Below are positions 34,526-44,967 of a stretch of 64,000 nt of DNA, piece after piece (positions within the stretch are counted from its first letter, which is position 1; every line of letters starts with the position of its first letter). Origin of the DNA: Ruminiclostridium sufflavum DSM 19573 (lineage in GTDB: Bacteria; Bacillota; Clostridia; Acetivibrionales; DSM-1351); assembly GCF_003208175.1 (NCBI RefSeq), contig NZ_QKMR01000011.1:62001-126000 (forward strand), in the 5' to 3' direction. A program made the position numbers and the translations under genes. The notes below the pieces were generated by a model that was not told where the DNA came from, ran no database searches, and saw only the letters and a program-made list of their open reading frames with translations.

Positions 34526-36334
34526 ATGCCAAGTGAAAGACAAAAATATATAAGGAATTTTTGCATAGTTGCTCATATTGACCATGGAAAGTCTACTCTT
34601 GCAGACAGACTGATAGAAAAGACAGGGGTTCTCACCTCAAGAGAGATGCAGGAGCAGGTGCTGGACAACATGGAGCTTGAAAGAGAAAGAGGTATAACCA
34701 TAAAGGCACAGGCTGTCAGGATGATATATAAATCTCCTGATGGGCATGAATATATATACAATTTAATTGATACTCCGGGGCATGTGGACTTCAATTACGA
34801 GGTCTCAAGGAGCCTTGCTGCCTGTGACGGCGCAGTTCTTGTCGTGGATGCCGCGCAGGGTATAGAGGCCCAGACCTTGGCAAATGTATATCTGGCACTT
34901 GATCATAATCTTGAAGTAATGCCTGTTATAAATAAAATTGATTTGCCAAGTGCGCAGCCCGATGAGGTAAAGAAGGAAATTGAGGATGTTATTGGCTTGG
35001 ATGCCTCGGAGGCCCCGATGATTTCTGCTAAAAACGGAATAAATATTGACGAGGTTCTGGAAAAGATTGTCTCAATGATTCCATGCCCTGAAGGGGATGA
35101 GGAGGCACCCTTGCGTGCGCTGATCTTTGATTCCTTTTATGACAGCTACAAGGGTGTTATAGTATATATGCGTGTTATGGAGGGGACTGTAAAAGCAGGA
35201 GATACTATAAGAATGATGAATACCAGAAAGGAATTTCTGATAACAGAATTAGGCTATATGAAGCCGGGAGGACTTACTCCGGCAAATGAGCTGAGGGCCG
35301 GTGAGGTAGGGTATATTGCGGCAAGTATCAAAAATGTAAGAGATACGCAGGTTGGTGATACAATTACTCTGGTTAATAATCCGGCAAAAGAACCTCTGGC
35401 CGGATATAAAAAGGTTAATTCAATGGTTTTCTGCGGAATTTACCCCGCAGACGGTTCAAAGTACGGCGATTTGAGGGATGCTCTTGAAAAGCTGCAATTA
35501 AATGATGCTGCGTTGACCTTTGAGCCTGAAACCTCGGTTGCGCTGGGCTTTGGCTTCAGATGCGGCTTCCTTGGCCTTCTGCATATGGAAATTATACAGG
35601 AAAGACTGGAAAGAGAATACAATTTTGATTTGGTGACGACTGCACCGAGTGTTATTTACAGAGTTACCCCTATAAAAGGCGAAGTGCTTATGATAGACAA
35701 TCCCACAAATCTTCCTCCTGTGACAGAGGTAGATATGATGGAGGAGCCTGTTGTAAAAGCCACAATAATGGTGCCTACCGATTATGTGGGAAATATTATG
35801 GAGCTTTGTCAGGACAGAAGAGGCATATACAAGGATATGTCATATCTTGATGCAACTAGAACAATCTTGACATATGAGATGCCGTTGAATGAAATAATAT
35901 TTGATTTTTTTGATGCACTTAAATCAAGGACAAAAGGGTATGCCTCCTTTGATTATGAGCTTTTGGGCTACAGGGAATCTGATCTGGTAAAGCTTGATAT
36001 AATGCTTAACGGTGAGGTTGTAGATGCGCTGTCTTTTATTGTTCACAAAGAAAAGGCTGTTTCACGGGGAAGAAGAATGACTGAAAAGCTTAAAGAGGCA
36101 ATTCCGAGACAGATGTTCGAAATACCTATTCAGGCATGCATCGGCGGCAAGATTATTGCAAGGGAAACAGTTAAGGCATTCAGAAAGGATGTTCTTGCAA
36201 AGTGTTACGGAGGAGATATTACAAGAAAGAGAAAGCTGCTTGAAAAGCAAAAGGAAGGAAAGAAGCGAATGCGTCAGGTAGGCTCTGTTGAAGTTCCTCA
36301 GGAAGCTTTTATGAGTGTCTTGAAGCTGGATTAA
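34526..36334 (+). CDS. lepA: Elongation factor 4 (LepA)
   Basis: This ribosome-associated GTPase can back-translocate or assist initiation and assembly of ribosomes. The 602 residues are the standard length. The GTP-binding motifs are AHIDHGKST (16-24), [18 protein letters not shown] and NKIDLP. EF-G-like domains II, III and V follow. The LepA-specific C-terminal domain ends with [30 protein letters not shown] lies 8 bases before the ATG at the base of a GCG-rich leader. A strong terminator follows, so the gene forms its own unit. Confidence 0.97.
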   Translation: MPSERQKYIRNFCIVAHIDHGKSTLADRLIEKTGVLTSREMQEQVLDNMELERERGITIKAQAVRMIYKSPDGHEYIYNLIDTPGHVDFNYEVSRSLAACDGAVLVVDAAQGIEAQTLANVYLALDHNLEVMPVINKIDLPSAQPDEVKKEIEDVIGLDASEAPMISAKNGINIDEVLEKIVSMIPCPEGDEEAPLRALIFDSFYDSYKGVIVYMRVMEGTVKAGDTIRMMNTRKEFLITELGYMKPGGLTPANELRAGEVGYIAASIKNVRDTQVGDTITLVNNPAKEPLAGYKKVNSMVFCGIYPADGSKYGDLRDALEKLQLNDAALTFEPETSVALGFGFRCGFLGLLHMEIIQERLEREYNFDLVTTAPSVIYRVTPIKGEVLMIDNPTNLPPVTEVDMMEEPVVKATIMVPTDYVGNIMELCQDRRGIYKDMSYLDATRTILTYEMPLNEIIFDFFDALKSRTKGYASFDYELLGYRESDLVKLDIMLNGEVVDALSFIVHKEKAVSRGRRMTEKLKEAIPRQMFEIPIQACIGGKIIARETVKAFRKDVLAKCYGGDITRKRKLLEKQKEGKKRMRQVGSVEVPQEAFMSVLKLD

Positions 36335-36364
36335 TTATATAAAAGTTAACATAATTTAAAACTA

Positions 36365-36455
36365 AGGCTGCTGCAGAATTTATTTCGATTTCAGTATTAT
36401 AATAAATAATAATTAAAATTTATTGTGTCGAGGAATATTCTGCGGCAGTCTTTTC
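36365..36455 (+). terminator. lepA terminator
   Basis: GGCTGCTGCAGAAT (36366-36379) pairs with ATTCTGCGGCAGTC (36437-36450), with two G-U pairs, a long AT-rich loop, and TTTT immediately after. Confidence 0.75.
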
Positions 36456-36461
36456 TGACTG

Positions 36462-36501
36462 GAGTCAATTAGGGCTTAAGCAGATAGTAATTTGCTTTAT
36501 C
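36462..36501. repeat. Degenerate copy of the dispersed element (K)
   Basis: GAGTCAATTAGGGCTTAAGC is joined to AGATAGTAATTTGCTTTA. Both termini can be recognised but the interior is lost. It is placed just past the lepA terminator. Confidence 0.5.
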
Positions 36502-36565
36502 GCCAAATTCTACAATACATATTCCAAGAATCATTTATTTGAGACAGCATTAGGGAGGCATCAGG

Positions 36566-37651
36566 ATGTTTAAAAGCAAAAAAAGTGATTCGTCTTTAAA
36601 AGTAAATACCAAACCGATTATAATAGCATCTATTTGCTTTATTATTTTTATGCTCTTGTTGACTATTGGCTGCTTAGTCTATTTAAAAGAGCTTACAGAT
36701 AACAATACAAAAGAGATTATGGGAGAAGAATACCAGAAATATGACAATTACTATGTAATGATAAGCGGCAACAGGAAATCGTATTTTTGGAAAAGAGTAT
36801 ATGAAGGAGCTAAGGAGGCACTTGATGAAAACAGCTATATTGAAGTGCTTGGAAATAATTTAAGTGAAGAATATTCAACGGCGGCTCTTATGCAGATTGC
36901 AATTAATTCCAGAGTTGACGGAATTATTTTAGAGGCAGCCGAAAGTACCGAAATAACCAGGCTTATAAATGAAGCAAACGATGCGGGCATACCTGTTGTT
37001 ACGGCAGTAAACGATAATAATAGCAGTATGAGAAAAAGTTTTGTGGGAGTAAACAGCTATAATCTCGGTATGGCATACGGCCAACAGGTTTGTGAAATTG
37101 TAAAGGCATCGGGAGGTATTGAAAACGGTACCTCAAAAACTACAGTACTGGTTTTAATGAATGCCAATACGGATAATAATATTCAAAATATTGTTTTTTC
37201 AGGAATAAAGGATGCTGTAAAGGACTGCCCAACCCCTGAAAACATAGACTTGAAAACTATAGCTATCAGCAATAACGCAGCATTTGCAGCCGAAGAATTT
37301 ATAAGAGATATTTTTATAAAGCAGGTGGATATGCCTGATATTATTATTTGCATGGATGAACTTAACACAACCTGCGTATACCAGGAAGCCGTTGACTATA
37401 ACAAGGTAGGCAGAATAAATATAATTGGATACGATGATTCAGATACAATACTGAGAGGCATTGAAAGAAATGTAATTTATTCCACTATTTCAGTAGACAC
37501 CAAGCAGATTGGGGCTGACTGTATAAAGGCATTGGAGGAGTATAAAAAAACAGGACATGTAAGTGCTTATTTTGATGTGGATATATCAGTCATAACAGCT
37601 GATAATGTTAATAAATATTTGGGAGACACTGATGAATCGGTTATTGAATAG
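36566..37651 (+). CDS. Membrane-anchored sugar-binding (periplasmic-binding-protein fold) sensor
   Basis: The 361 residues start with a basic cytoplasmic tip and one uncleaved membrane helix (about 18-41). A type I periplasmic-binding domain (Peripla_BP_4, about 58-350) is held outside the cell. Landmarks are YYVMISGNRKSYFWKRVYEGAKEA, the DGIILEAAESTEITRLINEANDAGIPVVT hinge region and IIGYDDSD. There is no lipobox. Its 3' end overlaps the LytS-type kinase gene by 20 bases, as in three-component sugar sensors such as XylFII-LytS-YesN, where a bound sugar is presented to the kinase. The role as sensor rather than transporter partner is inferred from the membrane anchor and gene order. GGGAGG lies 7-8 bases before the ATG. 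Confidence 0.82.
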   Translation: MFKSKKSDSSLKVNTKPIIIASICFIIFMLLLTIGCLVYLKELTDNNTKEIMGEEYQKYDNYYVMISGNRKSYFWKRVYEGAKEALDENSYIEVLGNNLSEEYSTAALMQIAINSRVDGIILEAAESTEITRLINEANDAGIPVVTAVNDNNSSMRKSFVGVNSYNLGMAYGQQVCEIVKASGGIENGTSKTTVLVLMNANTDNNIQNIVFSGIKDAVKDCPTPENIDLKTIAISNNAAFAAEEFIRDIFIKQVDMPDIIICMDELNTTCVYQEAVDYNKVGRINIIGYDDSDTILRGIERNVIYSTISVDTKQIGADCIKALEEYKKTGHVSAYFDVDISVITADNVNKYLGDTDESVIE

Positions 37652-39155
37652 GCTCAAAAACGAAATGCAGAATATTACTATTCAGGTTAAATTAATTACG
37701 GTGTTTATTGCAACTTCAATGATTATATTGACTGTTAATATGTTTATGTATTTCAACATAAATGTAATGGTTAAGCAGCTTGAACAGGTATATTTCGGAA
37801 ATATAAGATTGAATGAACTGGCGGATACGCTTAAAAGCCTGCAGGCCAGTCTTACTGATTATCTGGATACAAAAACATCGGACTCCATTGAAAATTATTA
37901 TAGATATGAACAGGATTATACAAATCTCATAAATAACATAAGTGCTGATATAACAAATAATCCCATGAACAATATGGAGCGAAGCATTAAAAATATGTCA
38001 GCGAGCTATTTAAAGACAACAAATCAAGCCATTGAAGCCAAGCGGGGGCGAAATGTAGAAAAATACAAGGTGTTCTATCAAAATGCTGCTGATTTATACA
38101 GATATATTAATGTATATATTTATAGTCTCAATAATGAGCAGTTTAAAAATAATTCTTCAAACTATAAAATACTGGCTGAGTCTCTTCAATATATAGAAAC
38201 AGTCAGCATAATTATTATGATAGTGGTTGCGGTAGGAAGTGTTATTCTTATAGTTCTTGTGACAAGAACCATTACAAATCCTCTGAAGCTTTTGGCAAGC
38301 TCGGCAAATCAAGTGGCCGGAGGAAATTTCGATGTAGCTTTGGTGGAGGTGGCTGCAAAGGATGAGGTGGGCGTGGTCAGCACAGCCTTTAATAAAATGG
38401 TGGTAAACATACAGATATATATAGAAAAGCTGAAGGATGGCATGAATAAGGAAAGAAGGATGGAGGAAAGGGAGCTTCTTATGCAGACCCATCTCAAGGA
38501 TGCACAGCTCAAATATCTGCAGGCACAGATTAATCCGCATTTCCTTTTCAATACGTTAAATGCGGGCGCCCAGCTGGCTATGATGGAAGGTGCCGACAGG
38601 ACCTATGAATATGTACAGCATGTGGCTGATTTCTTCAGGTACAATGTCAGAAAGAACAATGACACAGTAACAATCGGTGAGGAAATAGAAATGGTTGATA
38701 ATTATATTTATATTCTGAATGTAAGGTTTTCAGGACAAATTCATTTCAGAAAGTATACACAGGATAAATATATGAAAATTCGTGTGCCCAGCATGATTTT
38801 GCAGCCTATTGTTGAGAATAGTATAAATTACGGAATCAGGAATATTGATTGGCAGGGCCTTATTGAATTATCGGTATTCAGCAAGGAGGACAAGGTTTGC
38901 ATAAGCATAAAGGATAATGGTATCGGCATGTCTCGGAAGTTGATTGACAAGATAATTAACAGCCGGCTGAAAGCAGATGAATTGTCCGCAGACTCAAACG
39001 GCGTGGGTCTTGGAAATGTAATAGGACGTCTTAGGCTGCTTTATGAATATGAGGATGTGTTTAATATAATCAGTGAAGGAGAAAATAAAGGAACAGAGGT
39101 TTTGATATTTATACCGTATAAAAATGACGAAAGCACAGAAGGAGAACGGTCCTAA
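37632..39155 (+). CDS. LytS/YesM-type sensor histidine kinase
   Basis: The ATG at 37632 is preceded by GGGAG and overlaps the sensor gene; an ATG 9 codons earlier lacks a ribosome site. The protein has 507 residues. TM1 is at about 19-41, then an extracellular helical domain (about 45-185), TM2 (about 190-212) and HAMP (about 213-265). The His_kinase domain has the phosphorylated His303 in QAQINPHFLFNTLN, and the HATPase has PSMILQPIVENSINYG and DNGIGM. It probably receives its signal from the anchored sugar-binding protein and passes phosphate to the adjacent AraC-type regulator. Confidence 0.92.
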   Translation: MNRLLNRLKNEMQNITIQVKLITVFIATSMIILTVNMFMYFNINVMVKQLEQVYFGNIRLNELADTLKSLQASLTDYLDTKTSDSIENYYRYEQDYTNLINNISADITNNPMNNMERSIKNMSASYLKTTNQAIEAKRGRNVEKYKVFYQNAADLYRYINVYIYSLNNEQFKNNSSNYKILAESLQYIETVSIIIMIVVAVGSVILIVLVTRTITNPLKLLASSANQVAGGNFDVALVEVAAKDEVGVVSTAFNKMVVNIQIYIEKLKDGMNKERRMEERELLMQTHLKDAQLKYLQAQINPHFLFNTLNAGAQLAMMEGADRTYEYVQHVADFFRYNVRKNNDTVTIGEEIEMVDNYIYILNVRFSGQIHFRKYTQDKYMKIRVPSMILQPIVENSINYGIRNIDWQGLIELSVFSKEDKVCISIKDNGIGMSRKLIDKIINSRLKADELSADSNGVGLGNVIGRLRLLYEYEDVFNIISEGENKGTEVLIFIPYKNDESTEGERS

Positions 39156-40753
39156 TGTATAAAATAATGCTTGCCGATGATGAAGGAATAGTTATTGACT
39201 CGCTGCGGTTTATCCTTGAAAAGGAATTTGCAAATCAGTGTATTATTGAGTCGGCTCAAACCGGCCGCGGCTTTATAGAGCTTGCGGAAAGCTTCAGGCC
39301 GGATATCGCAGTTATGGATATTCAAATGCCCGGAATTAACGGAATTGAAGCTATAAAAGAGATAAAAGAGATACACTCAAGTACCATATTTATAATACTG
39401 TCGGCTTATGACAAATTTGATTATGCTCAGGACGCGATAAATTTGGGGGTGCTGGAGTATCTGAACAAGCCTGTGGCAAGAACGAAAATCACGCAGGTTA
39501 TAAAAAAAGCAATGGATATTATCGAAAGGGAAAGAGAAAAAAGAAGAAGGGATTTGATTATTCGTGAAAAATTGGAAACCGTTGTTCCAATAATTGAAAA
39601 CGGTCTGATTAACAGTATATTGTTCAATGAATATTTCAAGGAGGATGTTGAAAATTACAAAAAGCTTCTGGGAATAAGGGAAAATTGCGGTTATGCTATT
39701 GTTCTTGTGAGCGGTGAGGAGCAGGAAGGCAATCACATGACTAATGCAGTCGGTGCCGGCGTGCATATACAGAACAATTACAGTATTGTGCGCGAAATTG
39801 TAAAGGGCAGCTTTCAATGTATAGTAGGTTCAGCCATGGCAAATAAAATTCCTGTTTTTGTACCGGCAAATCATCAGGGAATGGAGTACAATGACAGAAT
39901 CGAATTGATTAATAAGTCAAGGGAACTGATCAGAGCCTTAAAAAAGCGGTTGAATGTAAATTTCCGTGTGGGTATAGGTTCCATCCATAATTTTGATGAG
40001 GCCATGGAGTCTTACAATGAGGCGCTTAACACGTTGATTCATACAACGACATTGGTAGCCCATGTGGATGATATGTCAAATTCCTGTGATTATGAAGCTG
40101 ATTATCCTATTGAATACGAAAAAGCTGTTTTCGAATATACCGGGGAAGGAGACGTGACCGGGGCCGTTGCGGCAGCTAACCATTTCTTTGACTGGATGGC
40201 GGCTAATTATGCGGAGCATATTATGGATATTAAGCTGAAGGCTTTGGAATTTGTATTATGGAGTGAACATATAGTATATGAAAGCGGAGGAATGACTTAT
40301 GAATTTTTATCCAGACAGGATTACCTTCCTGTGCTGCTTCAAATTAACGAGCTTGATGGCATCCGTAGTTGGTTTACGGAAAAAATCAGATTATCCTGCC
40401 TTAACATATCAGGCAAGAAGAAGGAACGCTCCACCAATGTAATCGGGAAAGCAAAAGCATACATTAACTGCTGCTACAATAGGCAAATATCCCTTGATGA
40501 TGTGTCAAGGGAGGTTAATATTAGTCCTTATTACTTCAGCAAGATTTTTAAAGAGGAAACGGGAGTAAACTTCATTGACTATCTTACAGATATAAGAATT
40601 GACAAGGCAAAGGACTTGTTGGAAAATACAGACTTCAGTATGAAGGAGATATGCGGGAAAGTCGGTTATTCAGACCCGAATTATTTTAGCCGGTCTTTTA
40701 AAAAAAACGTCGGAGTTACGCCAACGGATTATAAAGAGAGAAAGAAGGGCTAA
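39155..40753 (+). CDS. YesN-type response regulator with AraC DNA-binding domain
   Basis: The 532-residue protein has an N-terminal receiver with Asp55 in IAVMDIQMPGINGIEAI, a middle region (about 130-420) that resembles YesN regulators and has no known ligand, and a C-terminal double helix-turn-helix of the AraC family (about 430-530). The last contains ISLDDVSREVNISPYYFSKIFK and GYSDPNYFSRSFKKNVGVTP. The ATG overlaps the kinase stop (TAATG), with GGAG upstream. It should activate the neighbouring sugar-uptake genes; no operator was identified with confidence. A TTTGC-N8-GCAAA site at 41929-41946, before the binding-protein gene, is one candidate. Confidence 0.92.
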   Translation: MYKIMLADDEGIVIDSLRFILEKEFANQCIIESAQTGRGFIELAESFRPDIAVMDIQMPGINGIEAIKEIKEIHSSTIFIILSAYDKFDYAQDAINLGVLEYLNKPVARTKITQVIKKAMDIIEREREKRRRDLIIREKLETVVPIIENGLINSILFNEYFKEDVENYKKLLGIRENCGYAIVLVSGEEQEGNHMTNAVGAGVHIQNNYSIVREIVKGSFQCIVGSAMANKIPVFVPANHQGMEYNDRIELINKSRELIRALKKRLNVNFRVGIGSIHNFDEAMESYNEALNTLIHTTTLVAHVDDMSNSCDYEADYPIEYEKAVFEYTGEGDVTGAVAAANHFFDWMAANYAEHIMDIKLKALEFVLWSEHIVYESGGMTYEFLSRQDYLPVLLQINELDGIRSWFTEKIRLSCLNISGKKKERSTNVIGKAKAYINCCYNRQISLDDVSREVNISPYYFSKIFKEETGVNFIDYLTDIRIDKAKDLLENTDFSMKEICGKVGYSDPNYFSRSFKKNVGVTPTDYKERKKG

Positions 40754-40758
40754 CCGTA

Positions 40759-41820
40759 ATGAAAATGACAAGAAATTTAAAGAGAATGGTTTTGATTTTT
40801 ATGTCACTTATCACAGTAATAATTCTTTTGGCTGCATGTAACAGCACAGACAGTGAAAGTGCGGATACAGGGATAAAGGAGGATAAAATCCAGATCGGCA
40901 TGTGTTTTGATTCCTTTGTCATTGAGAGGTGGCAGCTTGACAGGGATGTTTTTGTAGCTGCCGCAAAAGGGTTAGGGGCAGAAGTTAATGTACAGAATGC
41001 AAATGGTGATGTTAATAAGCAGAAAGAGCAAATTGAATATTTCATTAATAAAAATATCGATGCTCTGGTTATTATTCCTATTGACTCGGAAGCAATTTCA
41101 AAAGTGGTGCTGGAAGCCAGAAATGCCGGTATAAAAATAATTTCTTACGACAGGCTTATAAAAAATGCCAATGCAAATCTTTATATATCCTTTGATAATG
41201 AAAAGGTTGGCGAAATGATGGCAGAAGCCATGGTTTCGGCAGGGCTTCCAAACAAAAGCGTTCTGATGCTCTGCGGGTCTCCGATGGATAATAATGTGTC
41301 TCTTGTTAAGAAGGGCTTCTCCGCTGTTATGAATGATAATAATATATATATAATTGATATTGCATATGCAAAAAACTGGAGGGCGGAGCTGGCAGCCTCG
41401 TATATCTATGACAACGTGGACAAGGTAAAAATAGCAGATGCAATAATGTTTGGAAATGATGATCTGGCAACTCAGGGAGTAAGGGCATTATCAGAAAAAC
41501 GTCTTATTGACAAGGTGAAGGTTGTAGGGCAGGATGCTGACTTGGCAGCCTGTCAGCGTATAGCGGAGGGTACGCAGCTGATGACTGTGTATAAGCCGGT
41601 GGATAAGCTTGCAAAGCAGGCAGCCGAGTATGCGGTAAAGCTTATACAGGGGAATAAGCTGGAAGATATGCAGACAATATATGACGGCACCTATGACGTT
41701 CCTTATATTGCCCTTGAACCAATTGCCGTGAACAGGGATAATATGGATGAAGTTATCATAGACAGCGGCTTTCATTTGAAGGAGGATGTATATTTAAATG
41801 TTCCTCAGAATAAGCGCTGA
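40759..41820 (+). CDS. XylF-like sugar-binding lipoprotein
   Basis: The 353-residue protein has a signal peptide with lipobox LAAC (Cys27), then a type I binding-protein fold. The xylose-binding-family block ISYDRLIKNANANLYISFDNEKVGEMMA is very close to XylF, and IGMCFDSFVIERWQLDRDVF forms the front of the ligand pocket. It starts 5 bases after the regulator gene, so it belongs to the sensor operon rather than to the transporter transcript. It may therefore feed the kinase, act as an alternative binding protein, or both. The ligand is inferred as a pentose or hexose monosaccharide. ATG at 40759 and ATG at 40765 are alternatives. Confidence 0.88.
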   Translation: MKMTRNLKRMVLIFMSLITVIILLAACNSTDSESADTGIKEDKIQIGMCFDSFVIERWQLDRDVFVAAAKGLGAEVNVQNANGDVNKQKEQIEYFINKNIDALVIIPIDSEAISKVVLEARNAGIKIISYDRLIKNANANLYISFDNEKVGEMMAEAMVSAGLPNKSVLMLCGSPMDNNVSLVKKGFSAVMNDNNIYIIDIAYAKNWRAELAASYIYDNVDKVKIADAIMFGNDDLATQGVRALSEKRLIDKVKVVGQDADLAACQRIAEGTQLMTVYKPVDKLAKQAAEYAVKLIQGNKLEDMQTIYDGTYDVPYIALEPIAVNRDNMDEVIIDSGFHLKEDVYLNVPQNKR

Positions 41821-42019
41821 TTTTAAGCCCGGCTTTAGCATATGATAGGATTTTTTTGCGGGAGGCTAGCACAAAAACAGACTGATACCGGATAATCCTT
41901 AATTTTGCTGATATATAAATGATGAAAATTTGCAGAAGGTCGCAAACAAAGTCCTATAAGCATTGTGTTATATTTGTTTCATAAAAGATATATCAGATGA
42001 TTTTTAAGGAGGATTTACA

Positions 42020-43120
42020 ATGAAAAGAAGGTTATTAAGCTCAATTGTTTGTTTGTCTTTATTAGCTGTATTGTTTGCCGGCTGTGGTAAAACTGCGGAT
42101 AACGGAGCTGCTGCTTCCTCGGGCTCACCGACCTCGGCAAAAACAGGAACAATCGGTGTAGCTATGCCTACAAAGGATTTACAGCGCTGGAATCAAGACG
42201 GCGCAAATATGGAAAAGGAACTGAAAGCCGCAGGCTACAAGGTTGATTTGCAGTATGCAAGTAATGATATACAGACTCAGGTTTCTCAGATTGAAAATAT
42301 GATTGCAAATCAATGTGACCTTTTAGTAATAGCTTCAATCGACGGTGATTCTCTCGGAACAGTTCTGGCTCAGGCAAAGGAGAAAAACATTTCTGTAATA
42401 GCGTATGACCGTTTGATTATGAATTCAGATGCTGTTTCATACTATGCTACCTTTGATAACTATATGGTTGGTACAAAACAGGGACAATACATCGAAAAGG
42501 CATTGGATCTGGCAAATGCCGCAGGCCCCTTCAATATGGAAATATTTACAGGAGACCCGGGAGATAACAATGCAAAATATTTCTATAACGGTGCAATGGA
42601 TGTTCTGAAGCCTTATATTGATTCAGGCAAGTTGGTTGTCAAGTCAAAGCAGGTTGATTTTGCTACAGTAGCCACAGCTAACTGGGCAACTGAAACAGCT
42701 CAGTCAAGAATGGAAAATATCATTTCCTCCTTCTACGCAGACGGAACAAAGCTTGATGTAGTCCTTTGCTCAAACGATTCTACGGCTCTTGGAGTTACAA
42801 ATGCGTTAACCGCATCATATAAAGGCTCGTGGCCGGTTATAACAGGTCAGGACTGTGATATTGCAAATGTTAAGAACATGATTGCCGGAAAGCAGTCAAT
42901 GTCAATATTCAAGGATACCCGTACCTTAGCTTCTCAGGTTGTTAAAATGGTTGATGCTGTTATGAAGGGCGGAAAAGCAGAAGTTAATGATACCAAGAGC
43001 TATGACAACGGAACAGGAATTATTCCTTCATACCTCTGTGAGCCGGTATTTGCAGATAAGGACAATTACAAGGAGTTATTGGTTGATTCGGGATATTATA
43101 CCGAAGCTCAATTGAAATAG
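42020..43120 (+). CDS. ChvE/XylF-type sugar-binding lipoprotein of the ABC importer
   Basis: The 366-residue lipoprotein has lipobox FAGC (Cys22), a Ser/Ala/Gly linker, and a type I binding-protein fold that includes IGVAMPTKDLQRWNQDGANMEKEL, VIASIDGDSL, ISVIAYDRLI and ITGQDCDIANVKNMIAGKQSM. These blocks match ChvE/GguAB-linked multiple-monosaccharide-binding proteins (glucose, galactose, xylose or arabinose). AAGGAGG precedes the ATG. It is separated from the upstream gene by 199 bases, with its own promoter region, and from the ATPase gene by a repeat element and a strong hairpin. The hairpin would favour more binding protein than transporter. Confidence 0.88.
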   Translation: MKRRLLSSIVCLSLLAVLFAGCGKTADNGAAASSGSPTSAKTGTIGVAMPTKDLQRWNQDGANMEKELKAAGYKVDLQYASNDIQTQVSQIENMIANQCDLLVIASIDGDSLGTVLAQAKEKNISVIAYDRLIMNSDAVSYYATFDNYMVGTKQGQYIEKALDLANAAGPFNMEIFTGDPGDNNAKYFYNGAMDVLKPYIDSGKLVVKSKQVDFATVATANWATETAQSRMENIISSFYADGTKLDVVLCSNDSTALGVTNALTASYKGSWPVITGQDCDIANVKNMIAGKQSMSIFKDTRTLASQVVKMVDAVMKGGKAEVNDTKSYDNGTGIIPSYLCEPVFADKDNYKELLVDSGYYTEAQLK

Positions 43121-43168
43121 CACAAGGGCAATCTGATACAAAGGGTATAAGGCAGCTGAGGATAATAT

Positions 43169-43303
43169 AAAAGTCAATTACTATCGGCCAAAGTCAAAAT
43201 AAAACTGTGTTTTATAGCTTATATGCTTAATTCAACTAAATAGATGATAGTCATATCGCCGCGATACTTATATCATCGTGAAGGCTTGAACTGTAATTGA
43301 CTT
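43169..43303 (+). repeat. Dispersed element, complete long-form copy L
   Basis: This is the best full copy. The left end AAAGTCAATTACTATCGGCC is followed by an interior with AAAACTGTGTTTTATAGC and TGCTTAATTCAACTAAATAG. A GATGATA...TATCATCG hairpin core comes next, then GAAGGCTTGAACTGTAATTGACTTTA in the right end. The 135 bases lie wholly between two cistrons of a transport operon. Confidence 0.9.
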
Positions 43304-43323
43304 TAGGATAATTTTTTCATAAT

Positions 43324-43360
43324 AAAATAACAGGCAGGAATAATTCCTGCCTGTTATTTT
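43324..43360 (+). terminator. Strong intercistronic hairpin after the binding-protein gene
   Basis: A perfect 17-bp stem (AAAATAACAGGCAGGAA, loop TAA, exact complement) ends in TTATTTT. It can act as a partial terminator or as a 3' stabiliser, giving higher output of the binding protein than of the ATPase and permease. Confidence 0.8.
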
Positions 43361-43422
43361 AACCAAATATTATCTGGTTGGTCTTGATATAAAAGCGTAA
43401 TTAAAATTTGGGAGGTATGAGC

Positions 43423-44964
43423 TTGGCTAAGGTGATACTTGAAATGAAAAATATAACCAAGACTTTCCCTGGAGTTAAAGCACTTGACAACGTTAACTTA
43501 AAGGTTGAAGAGGGAGAAATACATGCTCTAGTAGGTGAGAACGGTGCGGGGAAATCCACACTTATGAATATATTAAGCGGTGTTTATTCTTATGGCTCAT
43601 ATGAAGGGGATATAGTGTATGATGGGGATATATGCAAATTTTCAAGGATTGTTGACAGTGAATCAAAGGGTATAGTTATAATTCATCAGGAGCTGGCACT
43701 AATACCTTATATGACAATCGGAGAAAATATGTTTCTTGGGAATGAAAGGGGAAAAGCCTTTGCAATTAACTGGAATGATACTTATGGCGAGGCGGATAAG
43801 TATCTTCGCATAGTGGGTCTGCAAGAATCCTCCAGAACATTGATTAAGGATATAGGTGTCGGTAAGCAGTCTCTGGTAGAAATAGCAAAGGCTCTAGCAA
43901 AGAATGCAAGCTTACTTATTCTGGATGAGCCGACCGCATCGTTAAATGATAAGGATTCCAGAGCTCTTCTGGATCTGCTGCTTCAATTTAAAAAGCAGGG
44001 AATGACTTCAATCATTATATCTCATAAATTGGAGGAAATATCATATGTAGCAGACAAAATCACTGTTATTCGTGACGGAGCAACTATCGAGACATTGGAC
44101 AAAGCCGCGGATAAAATTACGGAGGACAGGATAATTCGAGGAATGGTGGGGAGAAGCATCTCTGACCGGTATCCTGTCAGAGAGAAAGAAAATATCGGGG
44201 AGATTGCTCTTAAAATAGAAAACTGGAATGTATACCATCCTCTTTACACTGAACGTAAGGTGGTTGACAACGTAAGCATGACCGTAAGAAAAGGAGAGGT
44301 GGTAGGAATTGCAGGCCTTATGGGTGCAGGCCGCACAGAGCTGGCTATGAGCGTATTCGGAAAGAGCTATGGAACAAATATCTCCGGCAGGATTGCTATT
44401 AATGGCAAGGAAGTTAATTTACACGGCGTAAGCGATGCAATTAAGCACAAGTTGGCATACGTTACCGAGGACAGAAAGGGAAGCGGTCTGATTATGTCCA
44501 ATTCCATAAAGCATAACACTACTCTTGCTAATTTAGCGGGGGTCAGCAGCAGGGGAGTTATTGACGAGGATAAGGAGTACCGGGTGGCTGTTGCCCAGAA
44601 GGAGAAGCTAAATGTAAGATGTTCAGGCGTTGAACAAAAAGCCGGCAATTTAAGCGGCGGTAACCAGCAAAAGGTATTATTAGCCAAATGGATGTTTGCT
44701 GATCCTGATATCCTTATTTTGGATGAACCAACCAGAGGCATAGATGTGGGTGCAAAATATGAAATTTATTGTATTATCAATAAATTAGTTGCTGAGGGTA
44801 AGTCGGTTATTATGATATCTTCAGAGCTTAATGAAGTAATAGGTATGTGCAGCCGTATTTACATTATGGATGAAGGGAAATTTGTCGGCGAAGTCTCGGG
44901 GGCTGAAGCTACTCAGGTGAATATAATGGCGCATATTTTGAAAAAAAGAGGTAAAGGAGCATAG
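43423..44964 (+). CDS. Sugar ABC transporter ATP-binding protein with two ATPase domains
   Basis: This cytoplasmic ATPase of 513 residues is of the XylG/GguA/MglA type. Domain 1 has Walker [11 protein letters not shown] and Walker [12 protein letters not shown]. Domain 2 has a degenerate Walker A ([10 protein letters not shown]), the signature [15 protein letters not shown] and [16 protein letters not shown]. This asymmetry is normal for the family. The start is TTG at 43423, 7 bases after GGGAGG; an ATG at 43417 and a TTG at 43408 are too close to, or on top of, the ribosome site. It is followed 3 bases later by the permease gene. Confidence 0.92.
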   Translation: MAKVILEMKNITKTFPGVKALDNVNLKVEEGEIHALVGENGAGKSTLMNILSGVYSYGSYEGDIVYDGDICKFSRIVDSESKGIVIIHQELALIPYMTIGENMFLGNERGKAFAINWNDTYGEADKYLRIVGLQESSRTLIKDIGVGKQSLVEIAKALAKNASLLILDEPTASLNDKDSRALLDLLLQFKKQGMTSIIISHKLEEISYVADKITVIRDGATIETLDKAADKITEDRIIRGMVGRSISDRYPVREKENIGEIALKIENWNVYHPLYTERKVVDNVSMTVRKGEVVGIAGLMGAGRTELAMSVFGKSYGTNISGRIAINGKEVNLHGVSDAIKHKLAYVTEDRKGSGLIMSNSIKHNTTLANLAGVSSRGVIDEDKEYRVAVAQKEKLNVRCSGVEQKAGNLSGGNQQKVLLAKWMFADPDILILDEPTRGIDVGAKYEIYCIINKLVAEGKSVIMISSELNEVIGMCSRIYIMDEGKFVGEVSGAEATQVNIMAHILKKRGKGA

Positions 44965-44967
44965 AGC

